Program-made: the position numbers and the translations under genes
Origin: Plecoglossus altivelis
Taxonomy: Eukaryota; Chordata; Actinopteri; Osmeriformes; Plecoglossidae
Direction of reading: 5' to 3'
DNA: 64,000 nt
Assembly: GCA_036571765.1 (NCBI GenBank)
Contig: BROE01000007.1
Span: 9,675,726 to 9,739,725, forward strand
The notes under the pieces: generated by a model
Databases searched by the model: none
The model's input: the letters and a program-made list of their open reading frames with translations, nothing else
Told to the model about the DNA's origin: nothing
Part shown: positions 1 to 11,823 of the stretch, piece after piece
Numbering within the stretch: the stretch's first letter is position 1
Layout: every line of letters starts with the position of its first letter

Positions 1-8
1 TTTCTGAC

Positions 9-1892
9 CTGTCTTTCACTCAGTTGTAACATTTTAGCCAGTCTTTTTCGTTCTGGAGGTGACAGGTACTTCTGTGTCTCAAACTTCTTCTCCAGCTCTA
101 TAGTCTGGTCGTTGGAGAAGCGCACTTGACCGCCTTTTCTCTTGTGTAAAGGCCGTTGGATAAAGGGTGTCCACAAAAGTGGTTTACCTTTGAAAAAACA
201 TGCAAAATAAAATTAATGTAACTTTTAAAAAATGTGTTCCATATAAATGCACAGGAAATCAATGAAAAAGTATAAATCATGTATTCATCAAAATGTACAT
301 TTAGGCTAAAGCAGTACTATTCTTTTTTTTCTCAAGGTATCCTGCAAATAAAGATAATCTTTGAGTGTCAGTTTACGGCATACATCCTCCACTTTTAAGG
401 AAGGCCGTGAGAGTGAGTGAGAGAGGGACAATGGCAAAATATCCGTCCATGTGTTTCCTGAGGCTTTATCTGATGAGAGAGAGGCTTTACCATTAACGCC
501 CAATCCGTTACACTTTACTGCAACAGTTGCGTTTCGTTTCAACATCGACATTTACATCACGATATATGATGTCAAACCAAAAAAGAGCCCTGACATAAAT
601 GAATTAGATGACAATGTGTCAATGTCAAATTGCCCGACGCCGTTGGGTCCATGAAAATACTAGATGTCAAGTAGGCTATTGTTTTATGGACATATAATTA
701 AATTAAATTGTGAAGTGAAACTAAAAGTCAAGCCAGCACGATTAAAATATTGTAAGCATTTCGTTTTTATTACTGTGATTAAAATGAATCAGTGCATCAC
801 AATATAACAAACCTAGTAATTAAACAAGCACCAGGAAAGCTTAAAAACAGATGCATGTTTGCGTACTCTTTTAATGTCCACAAAGCTACATCCCGCACAG
901 AGGAAGTAAACAATATCAGAAAAACGGATCCCGGCTATCAGAAGTCGAGTGTTTCCTGAATATGTCTGTATTGAGGATGTCGATAAAATAATCAGCATCG
1001 TGCACGACTCCCGAGGAAGCGCCTGCCTGAGGCGGGCAGGAAAACATTTAACAGCTTCTGAAACCAGATTTACTCCTATCGAGAGCTCAAGGTTTCCTGT
1101 ATGAACGGAAAGGGTCAGGCTTGCTGAACAGAGACGGTTAACCCCAGGCCGACACTTTACTGCTGAAATAACAAGTGATTTAGGAGAATTCTTAGTCACT
1201 GCTCTGATGTTGGGAACAATGGGGTTTCTAAAGTCAAGGCCGTTCACGTCCAAGACTGGACAATTTGTGTTATTACAATTTGTCCATCAAAAAAACTAAC
1301 CAGAATAAAGTGTGATACCGCGTGCCATCTCCAATTTACACAGACCTGCATTTACACAAAAAAACTATTGTGGAAATATTGTTTTACGCGTACAATTATC
1401 TTCGTATTCACATTCCCCACCAATATTGATAAATTGCCAAGTTGACTGTCACTGTGGTTATGAGCAGCAATATATTGATTAAAACATCAGATAATTTATG
1501 ATTTGGACAAAATGCGCGATGTTCAACTTACCAAGTGGATCGTGCCTTAGAAGCGCTTGTGTGTAGTCTCCCATAGAACGGTGAAATGGGTAGATGGAAT
1601 TGGCGAAAGCTCCCGAGGCATACGTGGCGGTCAGCGCAGCGTGGTGCGAGAGGGCTGGATGGATAGGCGTTGGTTCATAGATGGGGGTCCTGTACGGTGA
1701 CACCAGGCTGGTAAAGGATGAGTTTGCAGATGGGAGGGTTGGCATCGGGATCAACGTAGAAGATGCCGGCGAACCATTTCTACCCAAGATATCTTCAATG
1801 TAGAAAGGAGTTGGGTGGACGGGCTGGACTGGAGTAGGTGCGTAAAGAGGAACACTGACCGTAGGAGCTTGCGCTGCGTGCTGGTACTGCAT
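9..1892 (-). CDS. hhex: hhex, haematopoietically expressed homeobox (5' two coding exons, partial)
   Basis: HHEX is a nuclear homeodomain protein, mostly a repressor, needed for liver, thyroid, endothelial and blood development (family knowledge). Coding exon 1 is 1532-1892; the ATG at 1892 gives MQYQHAAQAP and has A at -3. Exon 2 is 9-187. The donor RC(1521-1531) reads GTAAGTTGAAC and the exon 2 acceptor ends CAAAG at 188. The junction splits a Gly codon (phase 1), giving HDPLGKPLLW. Exon 1 (120 residues) is the proline-rich N-terminal repression region with the Groucho-binding-like FYIEDIL and the conserved SLVSPYRTP and YEPTPIHPA blocks. Exon 2 holds the basic HKRKGGQVRF and the first two homeodomain helices (QTIELEKKFETQKYLSPP). 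Exon 2 ends after LSERQ with donor GTCAGAAA at 1-8, so helix 3 and the acidic tail lie outside the window. Nothing looks broken. Confidence 0.97.
188..1531 (-). other. hhex: hhex intron 1
   Basis: This 1.34 kb intron separates hhex coding exons 1 and 2 and has consensus GT-AG ends on the minus strand. It is AT-rich. An open frame at 813-1253 on the minus strand has no recognisable similarity and no splice support. I see no RNA gene or mobile element in it. Confidence 0.9.
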
Positions 1893-2112
1893 GGTTACAG
1901 ACCTATATGTAATGTGCTGCTGAATTGCACAGTGATCTACCTTACGGAAAAGTCTTAGACTCCAGGAGAAAGTGTTGAAGGTGCGTCTCTTTCCATGGGG
2001 TGCCTCGGGTCAGTTGGCGTATCCGACAACAGTTTAGTCTGCTTCATATCGCTGCGCAGAGAGGGAGGAGATAGCAGAGTAGACAACTTCCTGCAGGTAC
2101 ACACACATTCTG

Positions 2113-2117
2113 ATTGG
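2113..2117 (-). promoter_or_regulatory. CCAAT box of the probable hhex promoter
   Basis: On the minus strand this reads GACCAATCAGA, a good CCAAT/NF-Y core, about 220 bases before the hhex ATG. No clear TATA box is visible, so the start of transcription is only guessed to lie near 2030-2080. A GATA-type site (TTATCTTA on the minus strand) sits about 30 bases further upstream. Confidence 0.4.
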
Positions 2118-2927
2118 TCCACTCTGTAAAATAGTTTGCTTTCTAATAAGATAACGTGTTATGATGCAGGGCCCACCTTAAACTTTGTTACCCCATTGCC
2201 TTCAATATTTACGGCCAAACTTGATCAACTCTTGCTGGCAGTTTTTTCTGTAAACGCGAATAGTCCTTTAAAGTAGCCATAAAAGGTGACGGGAAGAAAT
2301 AGGTTCATTCGATTGTAACGTTGAGTCACATAATCTATTGCTAATTGTTTTGGGACTAACGATGGTGGATACTGTGAGTAGACTGTCTGACTTATCAGAC
2401 GTTTAATATTATCTTTGAATGAACGATTAGATAAATAGCAGCACGTGATTAAATCAGGTTTTGGATGATTGACGTTATCCCGACGTTCATATGAGTAGGC
2501 GCATCAACTTGACAATATATACAGCGCACCAATTTGCCTTTATGTTTATCTCTTTGCCTTATTCTCATTGTTGAACAGCAATTGTTAAACTTCGGGAAAC
2601 GCTTCAGTCACCAATGGTTTCCTGCTCTCTCACTATCAAATGATATTGATTTGTCTGTGCAAAATGGGAAATGTTAAGGGACTTTGAATGGCCCGAATAC
2701 GCACTGTTGTCATGTTGCTACACTTACCTTTGTACAAAGAAGACAGTAATTCCTATTGACCCGCGCGGTGTGGCATACGCGTCGACGTTTAGGCCTATAG
2801 ATAAAGGTAACTTTCTAACGGTTGTAGGTAGACCTCATTTAGATAACTTGACCCAACGAATAAACATTGATTCGAGAAAAGCAGAGGAAATATAACATCA
2901 CATGAAAGACAAATCAGTAAATGGCCA

Positions 2928-2952
2928 ATATTTGGACTTTGACAATCATTGC
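2928..2952. promoter_or_regulatory. Candidate endoderm/liver element upstream of hhex
   Basis: A TGGACTTTG at 2933-2941 is the reverse complement of CAAAGTCCA, the motif preferred by HNF4 over other receptors. A FOX-like CCAATATTTGG overlaps it on the left, and ACAATCATTG (facing SOX half-sites) follows at once. It lies about 1.05 kb upstream of the hhex ATG. Function is inferred from motif content only. Confidence 0.3.
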
Positions 2953-3784
2953 AGTGAATTGATCCGCCAGTGACTTTCTGGCGTCGGACCCCTGTCCAAA
3001 TGGCTGATAAATCAGGGGAGAACTCAGGTTATCGCTGGTCTAATGCCATCGAGCGCCTGGGTGACATTGTTGGCGCCATAGTGCCTGTTCGAGGGCCACT
3101 GGTCTAGTTGTTTAGTTGAAATCAAAAGGAGAATCAGAATTAGGCAATTTGCTGTTTAACTGATCAGGTAGCCGATGCACATTTTTTGTTTTCTGTTTGT
3201 TTGATAAATTACTTGAGCCGTGTTTCTCCATGGGGTATGAGCTTGACGGTCAATTTACTTTTAATTCAGACTCAAATGGTATGCTTCATGCATCTGAAAA
3301 GCGTTTCTGTATGATGGTGACATGTTACCATCATATTGGAGGTAAATTGCTTCCATATTGTCTAATCCTGTTGTAGTAGACACATAATTGTCATTCAAGC
3401 ATGTGTAAATTGGTATGCACGATTTAATTGATCTGAACTAGATTAAACTAAATAAAAACCAATAGGTACACCTTCAATGGACAATTTTTCATAGCCTATT
3501 TATATAACATGTTAAAATAATAATAAAAACTATACTCGAACGACTATGTTGTCTGTTCATTCATTAAAATGAGAGGTAGGCCTACCGTTTACCTGAGTCA
3601 GGTAATCATATACCTTTGAAAAATATCAGGTACTGCGATGAAAACTATCAATCTGTACATTACGAATACGGTACTAAAAGTACTTGTACTTGGCTTATAC
3701 AATGTTTCACACTGAAAACTTAGTGGGCCATCTTCATCACAGTTTGGTGTACATGGACCGGCTAACTGAGAATTAGAGCATTTG

Positions 3785-3798
3785 CTGCCATCTACTGA
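3785..3798 (-). promoter_or_regulatory. CTCF-like core motif, hhex-fh spacer
   Basis: The minus strand reads TCAGTAGATGGCAG, matching 13 of 14 positions of the vertebrate CTCF core CCASYAGRKGGCRS; only the first base differs. It sits between the divergent promoters of hhex and fh. Confidence 0.4.
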
Positions 3799-4127
3799 AA
3801 GACTAGCACCATAAAAAGCATACTATTTACTTTGCATCATAATTAGCTAAATACAGGAATGAGTTCATGGGGCCACGGCAAGTACCATCTAACAAAACAT
3901 TTTCGGAAAAATAAAGTAATTCAACAACATTTTTGATGAGTTAATCTAGTTTTAATAGACATGACTTATTATTATATGACTTATTATTATACGTGTGACA
4001 TACATATCACATTACTGAAGCTTTCAAAAACACAATTGCTAATAGTGAACCAAAAAATAAATAAAATTAAATGGTGCTGCTTTCAATTATCTCCCCCGTG
4101 CACAAGCATTGTAACAGGAAATATTTT

Positions 4128-4173
4128 CCGCCCACCGACAAAGAATTTTGGTTGGTTTATCATGGTTCCGCCC
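4128..4173 (-). promoter_or_regulatory. GC boxes of the probable fh promoter
   Basis: CCGCCC occurs at 4128-4133 and again at 4168-4173, that is GGGCGG on the minus strand, about 80 and 40 bases before the fh ATG. There is no TATA box. This fits a housekeeping-type promoter with a short 5' UTR, but the transcription start is not visible directly. Confidence 0.35.
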
Positions 4174-4209
4174 TCCACTATAGCCTGAATTGACAGCCGA
4201 GACAGCGCC

Positions 4210-7200
4210 ATGTATCGCTCTCTGAGAAACGTCCAGCGGTTAAACTGCAACCTCCTGGCGTTGCAGAGGAACATTGCCAACAAAAAGCACAGCCCTTCAT
4301 TTAGCGCAATCGTGACATCAACCAGAATGGTAAGTCATCTGCTTTATGAACAAAAGTAATGAACTCTCCTTGTAAACTGCAGGCCCATAAATGACCTTAT
4401 TAGCTATCCAAGCTAACTGGAACAAACTGAAATGAATGAATAGTTGGTTAGCAAGCTAACAACCATGATTGGAAACATTTGTGCTTTGAGCTGCTGTAGC
4501 AGCTATCGTCTTTCGTGTCATTTACATTCATTAACTAACGAATAATTTTGGTTGAATTTCAGCTTAGTATAAGCTAACTGATTAGCTTTTCAACTGTTTT
4601 AGCTTACTAGTATCACTAGCGAGGAGAGAAGGTCAAAGTCAGTGAATTTTAGCTTGCCTGCTAGTACTAGCGATATGTAGAGCCAATCCCATAGTCTCTG
4701 TACAGAACTCGCTGTTGCATAACTCTTCTGTGGAGCCACTACGCAGTATGGGCTTAGGATGCTGTTTACAGTTAAAAAAGACTAATCATTCACAACAAAA
4801 CTAAATCACTGTGAAATGAAGCAGATATTATTCACTACTTGCATTTCAAATTCAGCTGTGATTGTGTGTTAAAACACTGTGATGTAACATGAACATACTT
4901 ATTATTGTGTGTTTGTGGTCAGGCCAGCTCAGAATACAGAATTGAGCGGGACACATTTGGAGAACTCAAGGTGCCGGTGGACAAATACTATGGTGCTCAG
5001 ACTGTCAGATCCACCATGAACTTCAAGATCGGCGGACCCACAGAGAGGATGCCTGTAAGTCCTCCATTACCATGACTTTGCTGAACAACAGATTCATACC
5101 CTAGAGCACGTTTCTATATTCTGGGATCCACAGCATCACAAACATTTCTGGGACTCAATATCTACATATGAAAATCGATTTAGTTCCGGACTGCAAGCAA
5201 GGCACACGACTGTTACCTCACATGCATTTCTACCTTATTGTTATGATGACATGATATCAGGTGTCAAAATGTGCATCATGTTTGCTTTGCTATAGTTTGG
5301 TGGAAGTTTTTCTATTTTTTTGCTGAATGGAGCTAGCAGCATGTTGCGAGCTAGCTGTGTGAGCTAGTGTGTGTATCTGTGTGTATGGGTGTCCTGGTTG
5401 TAGAAGTTAGCTGCAGAAGCATCGGCAGTGTCCGCCCCAGTTTGGCTGTGGCTATCTACATGCAGCTGGAGACCTTTATGGCCTCAAGAACACTTCCCAA
5501 TCTTTCCCAGATGTGTGCTTGCGGCCGCCCCTCTTTAGTTTAGAGATGGTATTTCTAAAGATGGAGGCATCATCCTCACACCTGTTGTTCGTTGGTGTAG
5601 ATCCAGGTGATCAAAGCGTTCGGCATCCTCAAGAGGGCAGCAGCAGAGGTGAATAAGGACTATGGACTGGACCCAAAGATCGCTGACGCCATCGTTCAGG
5701 CTGCGGATGAGGTACGGCCCAGCTGTTTGCTCAAACATGCCGATACTTGGAGAGAGAAAAAAAAAACAACTAACAAAGACAAACACAATACTGAGGCCGG
5801 CGGGATATAATCTCTTGGACTTTTGACTCACTCTCTGGGACCTGGCCTCTCATCCATGGGGTCCATTCCCTGCAGGTGACAGCTGGTAAACTGGATGACC
5901 ATTTCCCCCTGGTGGTGTGGCAGACTGGGTCTGGAACCCAGACCAACATGAATGTAAACGAAGTCATCAGCAACAGAGCCATTGAGATCATGGGAGGCAA
6001 GCTGGGGAGCAAGGACCCGGTCCACCCCAACGACCACGTCAACAAGAGCCAGGTAAACAAGACACGCCAGCAGCAGTCAGATGTTCGTTCAGCGGGCAGA
6101 ACCTGTGGTAATCCTCGTGTGGTGATCATGTGTGTCTGCAGAGCTCCAATGACACGTTCCCCACAGCCATGCACATCGCTGCAGCTATGGAGGTCCACGA
6201 GGGGCTGATCCCAGGCCTGCAGACGCTGCACGACGCCCTGGCCGCCAAGGCCGAGGAGTTCAAAGACATCATCAAGATCGGACGCACGCACACGCAGGAC
6301 GCCGTTCCCCTTTCTCTCGGACAGGTACTGCACTTTTGGACTGTTTCATCGTAGTTTCCACTATTATTTGACAACGTCTCTAATGTAGGAGGTTGATGCA
6401 ATTAGGGCAGCTTAACTTGTTAACTGCAAACCATGTGTCTCTTATTATGGAGTCTGTGATGATCTCAGGAGCTCTCCCACTGGTTCATTGGTCTTGGGAA
6501 CAGGCATGTGAATGTCATGTGACAGATCATCCACTGGCTGGCTCTATGGAAGAATTGCCTTTTAGCTGTTTACCTTTTAGTTTGAAGGAATTAAGTATTA
6601 TTAATATTATGACATACTATCAACGCGTCTTGCGCTACTTTAGTATGTAGTATGTCTAAAATCCTGACCAATGCATTTGGTCAGAAACCTTTTCAAGGGT
6701 ATATTTGGTAACTCTGTTGTGTGTGTGTGTGCACGTTGCAGGAGTTTGGAGGGTACGTCCAGCAGGTGAAGTACAGTATTGAGCGGGTAAAGGCTGCCAT
6801 GCCCAGGGTGTATGAGCTGGCTGCAGGGGGCACAGCAGTGGGCACTGGCCTCAACACGCGGATCGGCTTTGCTGAGAAGGTGGCAGCTACAGTCGCCTCT
6901 CTCACAGGTAGGGCCACGCCCACGGTTTAACCCTCCACCAATGAGACACTTCTCCTGCCTCCTCCAGTTCTCCTGTGAATGTCAGATACAGATGTGATGG
7001 ATTGTTGGTTTTGTTTGGAGGCTTAGTATCAGAGAGGTGACAATAGGAACAGTTATTCCTCCTTGTAAGACATCGCGTCCACACAGACAGGCATGCACAC
7101 AGAGTAATGTTCTTCATGTCGTCTCCAGGCTTGCCCTTTGTGACCGCCCCCAACAAGTTTGAAGCGCTAGCGGCCCACGATGCCTTGGTGGAGCTGAGTG

Positions 7201-9609
7201 GGGCTCTGAACACTGTGGCGTGCAGCATGATGAAGATCGCCAACGACATCCGCTTCCTGGGGTCAGGCCCCCGCTCGGGCCTAGGGGAGCTCATCCTGCC
7301 AGAGAATGAACCAGGCAGCAGCATCATGCCTGGTGAGACTGGCCCCAACCCTGTGCTTCGCGTTTCATGATTCGATGGATCATATTGTTAAATAAACTGG
7401 AGCAGCCAGCGCACTTGCTTTGCTAACGTTAGTGGGAGCGACCATGAATATGGCCGTACTGCTTGTCTTGAGGGCTTGACGTCAGCTGGGGTGTGAAGCC
7501 CCAGCTGCTAGCTCTCATCCCTGCTTGATAGCTCTCAGGTTACCCCTCTTATTTTAGGACAGGCTCTTTCTCTCCACTCCCTGACCTTTGAGCCCTCCAG
7601 ACCCGGGGAGACTGTTGATATTAGTTTAGTTACAGAGACCTAGCTGCTAACATACTGTAGCTTTAGACAAATTAGTTGGTCATTTTGTCATAGTATAGGG
7701 GTCTGCTACCTTGTTCTGGTAGAGCTACCTGCCTGTAGGTGTGTGCTCCAACCACTGCTTAGAATCAGGTGTGCAAGATTGGTAAAACACTAGGCCCAAA
7801 CTGAAGTTGTAAAACTAACTTGGACACTTCTAGCTGAACTCCCCCGCCGGAAAATCATTATAATTCCCGTCATATACTGAGTCTCCAGAGCTGTATTCCT
7901 GTGGTGATCATGGGAGACCAGGGGGCTGGACCACTGTGTGTTTCATGCTGTGTGTCTCATGCTGTGTGTTTCATGCTGTGTTTAATGCTGTGTGTCTCAT
8001 GCTATGTGTTTGTGTGTGTGTTCCAGGCAAGGTGAACCCCACCCAGTGTGAGGCCATGACCATGGTAGCAGCCCAGGTGATGGGCAACAATGTTGCCGTG
8101 ACTGTGGGAGGCAGCAACGGACACTTTGAGCTCAATGTTTTCAAACCAATGATGGTACGTCGCCTGCGTCAGATTGCTCTCTCTCATGCCGTATTTTCTT
8201 TTAAACATAAACTGTTTGTTGTTTATACAAAATGGAAGAAAACATTGAGTAAGGAATGCCTTGTTATATTCAAGGACATTTCCTGATCCTCGCAGAACAT
8301 CATACTGAGTACTTCATCTCTTTGTTGGTTTGCTGTCTTTGTTGTGTGAATTATTAAACGGGGTTGTTGCCATTGTTGCCTACTAAAATATTTACAGCAA
8401 GCTTCATTATTCATCCCAGTAAGTGATTGTCTCAAGAGGTCCTCCCACCTCCTACCATTGTTTCATGAAAAAGCCTTATGACAACACCTCATCAGGATAT
8501 CAATTATGAAACAATTCTGCAATCATGAGAGTTGATAGTCCCTAGTAATCATTGGAGGACTGTGATTGTTAGACGTATGTATCAGAAATGAAAACGATGA
8601 GCCCTGTCTTGGGTGGAACGCTTTGCGTTCATTGCGGTCCTGTTCAATCTCTGCTCCTTTTGTACCTCCTCCCCCAGATTAAGAATGTGCTGAACTCTGC
8701 CAAATTGCTGGGCGACGCATCTGTCTCCTTCACTAATAACTGTGTGGTTGGCATCGAGGCCAACACAGAGAGGATCAACAAGCTGATGAACGAGTCACTG
8801 ATGCTGGTCACAGCCCTCAACCCCCACATCGGTAAAGTCCTGTACACTCTGCTCTCCACTAGATGGCAGACACACACTGTCACAGCAATGCCCACAGGAA
8901 TTCACTGGGAATTACATTCAGGTGCTGCTTGATTTTCTCAGATGCAGCCTTTCCGCCTTGCCTTCTTGAAATCATCTTTTATATGAATTGATTGGATAAT
9001 CCTACTTATTGGCCTTTCCAAGACATTAACCTGTTACCCGAGAACTTCACAGTGCTCTATAAGCCTTCCCTTTATTACACGCACACACACTCGCACACAC
9101 TGGCAGTCTGTTCCAGGGCTGAAGGAGCAGGTCTGAGGGGGGCCCAGGTGTTCCTCCTCAGGGGTGCCTGGCCAGCTAGCAGGCTGCTTATCGATGATAC
9201 TCATCAGACTTGCAGATGCACACAAGAGCCCAGTTGGAATACTCTGACAGTGGCTCCTTCTTTCCTGCCTTCCTTTGAGGACTCCCTGGGCTCATAATAG
9301 ACTGGTGTAACGGGGTATGGAAGAATTGCTCTTCAGTCATGTGAAAGCAGACGGTATCTACAGAAAGAAGGATGTTACAGAGGCAGTGGAGGGTTTTCAG
9401 AGTGTTTAGAGGGAAGGGCTGTTGATCTGTTTTAAACTGGATCTGTCTTGCGTTTCTGTGTTCTAGGTTATGACAAAGCTGCCACCATCGCCAAGACTGC
9501 CCACAAGGAGGGCTCTACACTAAAAGCTATGGCTGTTAAGCTGGGCTACCTCACAGAGGAGGAGTTTGATCAGTGGGTGAAGCCCCACGAAATGCTGGGT
9601 CCTAAATAG
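4210..9609 (+). CDS. fh: fh, fumarate hydratase (ten coding exons, complete)
   Basis: Fumarase catalyses reversible hydration of fumarate to L-malate in the mitochondrial TCA cycle and, as a second pool, in the cytosol. Coding exons: 4210-4329, 4923-5054, 5601-5711, 5876-6052, 6142-6324, 6742-6907, 7129-7332, 8027-8154, 8678-8831 and 9467-9609. All have GT-AG borders and compatible phases, giving about 505 residues (human 510). Residues 1-40 are basic and look like a mitochondrial presequence. Exon 4 carries the substrate-binding WQTGSGTQTNMNVNEV. Exon 5 holds the catalytic-site GRTHTQDAVP (His about 230). The superfamily signature GSSIMPGKVNP (about 359-369) is split by the exon 7/8 junction. 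The frame ends at VKPHEMLGPK. The last codon of exon 1 is Met 40, matching the internal start used in human for the cytosolic form. All key residues are present and there is no sign of decay. Confidence 0.98.
7698..7800. repeat. Remnant of a common fish dispersed repeat in fh intron 7
   Basis: The stretch contains TGGTAGAGCTACCTGCCTGT and later AGAATCAGGTGTGCAAGATT, phrases I recognise from a family of short dispersed fish repeats built around GAGCTACC...AATCAGGTGTGC. Both ends are eroded and no terminal repeats or target duplication can be seen. Family assignment is from memory. Confidence 0.4.
7937..8014 (+). repeat. 15-16 bp minisatellite in fh intron 7
   Basis: About five imperfect copies of TGTGTGTTTCATGC-type units, with variants CTCATGC and TTAATGC, end about a dozen bases before the exon 8 acceptor at 8025-8026. 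A TG-rich run (TGTTTGTGTGTGTG) fills the polypyrimidine position. Confidence 0.7.
8856..8869 (+). promoter_or_regulatory. Perfect CTCF core motif in fh intron 9
   Basis: CCACTAGATGGCAG matches all 14 positions of CCASYAGRKGGCRS. It starts 24 bases after the end of exon 9, in the plus orientation. Confidence 0.5.
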
Positions 9610-9655
9610 ACACTCGCACTCATCACCATGGTTAAATGTCTTATGTCTTTGTACA

Positions 9656-9661
9656 AATAAA
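9656..9661 (+). terminator. fh: fh polyadenylation signal
   Basis: AATAAA begins 47 bases after the fh stop codon and is followed by a T-rich stretch, so the fh 3' UTR is very short, ending near 9680. Confidence 0.8.
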
Positions 9662-10939
9662 TATTCTTTTTTTGTTGAAACAATACAGTTGACTTTGATT
9701 TTTCTCATCTGATTCTCAATCAGTGTTTTTCAATACAAACCCAATGGAAACCCAACAGAACATTTGGAAATGTTTGCCTAATGAGAGGTCCAAATGTCAT
9801 TTTCGCTCCCTCTATGTCTCACTTGCACTCTCTTGGACACTCTTTGTCCTTCTCCCTTTGTTTTGATCCAAATGTGAACCATAACCACGCACACATTGTG
9901 CTCTGGCCTTTACTGCTGTATTTGTGTAGCCATGTTGTTGTGAAATAATTGTACAAAAATAGATGGGTATTGAGCTGTTCTTTCTATTCGTCGCGATGGA
10001 GGACATCATGATGATATTCCTATACCCCGTCATTTATGGGCCATACTCGCTGTTGAGGTTGGATACATAGTGTGTCTCTGAATGAAGTGGTATTCTACTG
10101 TTCAATGCTGAACACCTGACGTCCTCTGACTTAAAGCTGATGTATTTCTCAAAGGACACAGCACAATGAAAATGATGTCATACCTGGCATTGGTCTGAAT
10201 AATGGGACGCAGTCCTCTATGGCTTCCATGCACATAGCCTCCGATACTACAAATAGCTCCTGTCCTTCTGTTATCCCTGAAGGAACATAAGATAAAACGG
10301 ACAGCTGATTCCAATCCTTGAGTTGTCAGATCAGAAAGACTGCAAGGAAAATGGCGAGGCAAAGAGAGCAGCCCTGGAGGGAAGAGAAGCATGCAGGGGG
10401 GACAGGGGAGCAGCGGTGGTGGAGGACACTGAGGAGGGAGGGATGATGAAGAGGCTGTGGATGAGGAGAGCAATGCCAGGTGACGGGTGATGACCCTCTG
10501 AGTAGCTCCCTCAGAACAAACACTTAGCCCTGGGGATTGGGGTGGGTGGGGGGGAGGGGAGATAGGCCTAGATCCAAGCTGCCATGGCATCGATTAACCG
10601 AGGCATGAGAAACATATTGCCTACCTAGCAGATGGTGGATCATTGATATTGATAAACAATCACATCAGAGATGCTGCCGCTGAACCCATGCAACTAGTCT
10701 AACGTCAAGGATCAGGTCTGAAGTGCTTTCATTCTGCCAATGCATGGAGATTGAAGACATAGGCACCAGACATGGTTGATATGTGTGCCGAGGGAATAGG
10801 GTGATTATTAGGTGCCTGGTCAAACAATGGCCCAGCAGAAACCTACACTTTCCGGTATGATTTTGACTTTGTTCCCCAGAATCCAAATGAACCAGGAGAC
10901 CCTAACATAGTCTGGGCAAGGATCCAAAGAGTACATCTG

Positions 10940-11025
10940 AGGCAACAGTTCTCAACCTTGGTCCTCAGGGACCCCCTCCATGTTGATGTTTTCCTGTCCC
11001 AACACACCTGATTCAAATAAATGGA
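10940..11025. repeat. Fragment of a dispersed repeat (hAT-like end)
   Basis: The run CAGTTCTCAACCTTGGTCCT, then CAGGGACCCCC and ACACACCTGATTCAAATAAA, resembles a widespread fish short repeat beginning CAGTGGTTCTCAA.CCTGGTCCT. Only one end is visible and there is no partner inverted repeat, so it is likely truncated. Confidence 0.45.
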
Positions 11026-11599
11026 CGCTATGACCGTAAACCATTGATGTAAGGTGTACTAAATGGAATTCCACAAATTCGATTTCCAAGTAGCCTTGGG
11101 ACTGCTGGATTATGAATGCTCCGTGAGAGGTATTCTCACAGGATAATAGACTTTCTTACATTGGCAGTGCCCATCTCCAGTGAATAGGCTTATTTTGTCA
11201 AGTTGCAAACGTACAATCCATAATGATGTGAGCAACATACTGAACATTTGTCAGAATCTAAGATTATTTGAAAATGAATCATCAACAGCACAATGACAGG
11301 AATCTGTCGGTACTGAATGTCGTTTTTTTTTTTACATCCTCTACCTCGTGCGAGTGAATGTTCCAAGTTATTGCCTGCAGGACCATTAGAAGAATATCAC
11401 AAGTGTTTGTTGCAGCCCCCTTTTAAAAACAAAAAGGATCAATTACCATATTAGTCCCATTGTCACGATGTGTGATTTTTTTCCTCATGAAGTAAAGAAA
11501 TGCCCTGTTTAATCGATTTTTTCAAACCGTGTTTACCATTGAGGCAGTTACCAAGGCGCTCAAGCTGATGTGGATTCCTGGCACGCTATTGGCCCCCAG

Positions 11600-11823
11600 G
11601 TCGGGGCGCGTTCACAGAGCTCTAAGAGTGCCTGCGCGCTCCTCCTTCTTGGCTTCGAGAGGAGAGGACGGCAGCAGTGGCGGGTTCACATCGAGTGCCA
11701 GATTTCGAAATTTTCCGATGAATTATCACAGCATATTCATTTCTACTGGCAGCTGATAACCTGTGCTGAACGTCCTTCTACAGAAAACTGGGATTTGTCT
11801 GCAAGTTGTGGTTGGGGAGAAAG
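11600..11823 (+). other. rgs7: Candidate non-coding first exon of rgs7
   Basis: A donor AAG|GTAAAT lies at 11823/11824 at the end of a GC-richer stretch. The ATG-bearing rgs7 exon is preceded by a good acceptor (TTTATCTCTTTCAG ending at 12526), so at least one upstream untranslated exon must exist. This is the most plausible one nearby; the left limit is arbitrary. Confidence 0.35.

Larger units (their letters stand above)
1893..4209. other. hhex-fh head-to-head intergenic region
   Basis: This 2.3 kb spacer separates the divergent start codons of hhex (minus) and fh (plus). It holds the hhex 5' UTR and promoter, an HNF4/FOX/SOX-like cluster at about 2928-2952, a near-perfect CTCF core at 3785-3798, a tandem duplication of a 15-base AT-rich unit at 3961-3990 (two copies of ATGACTTATTATTAT), and GC boxes just before fh. 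The open frames in it are short and unrecognised. Confidence 0.8.

Noticed and set aside
5770..6401. Minus-strand frames of up to 187 residues
   Set aside because: Mirror frames of fh exons 4 and 5, which match fumarase on the plus strand.
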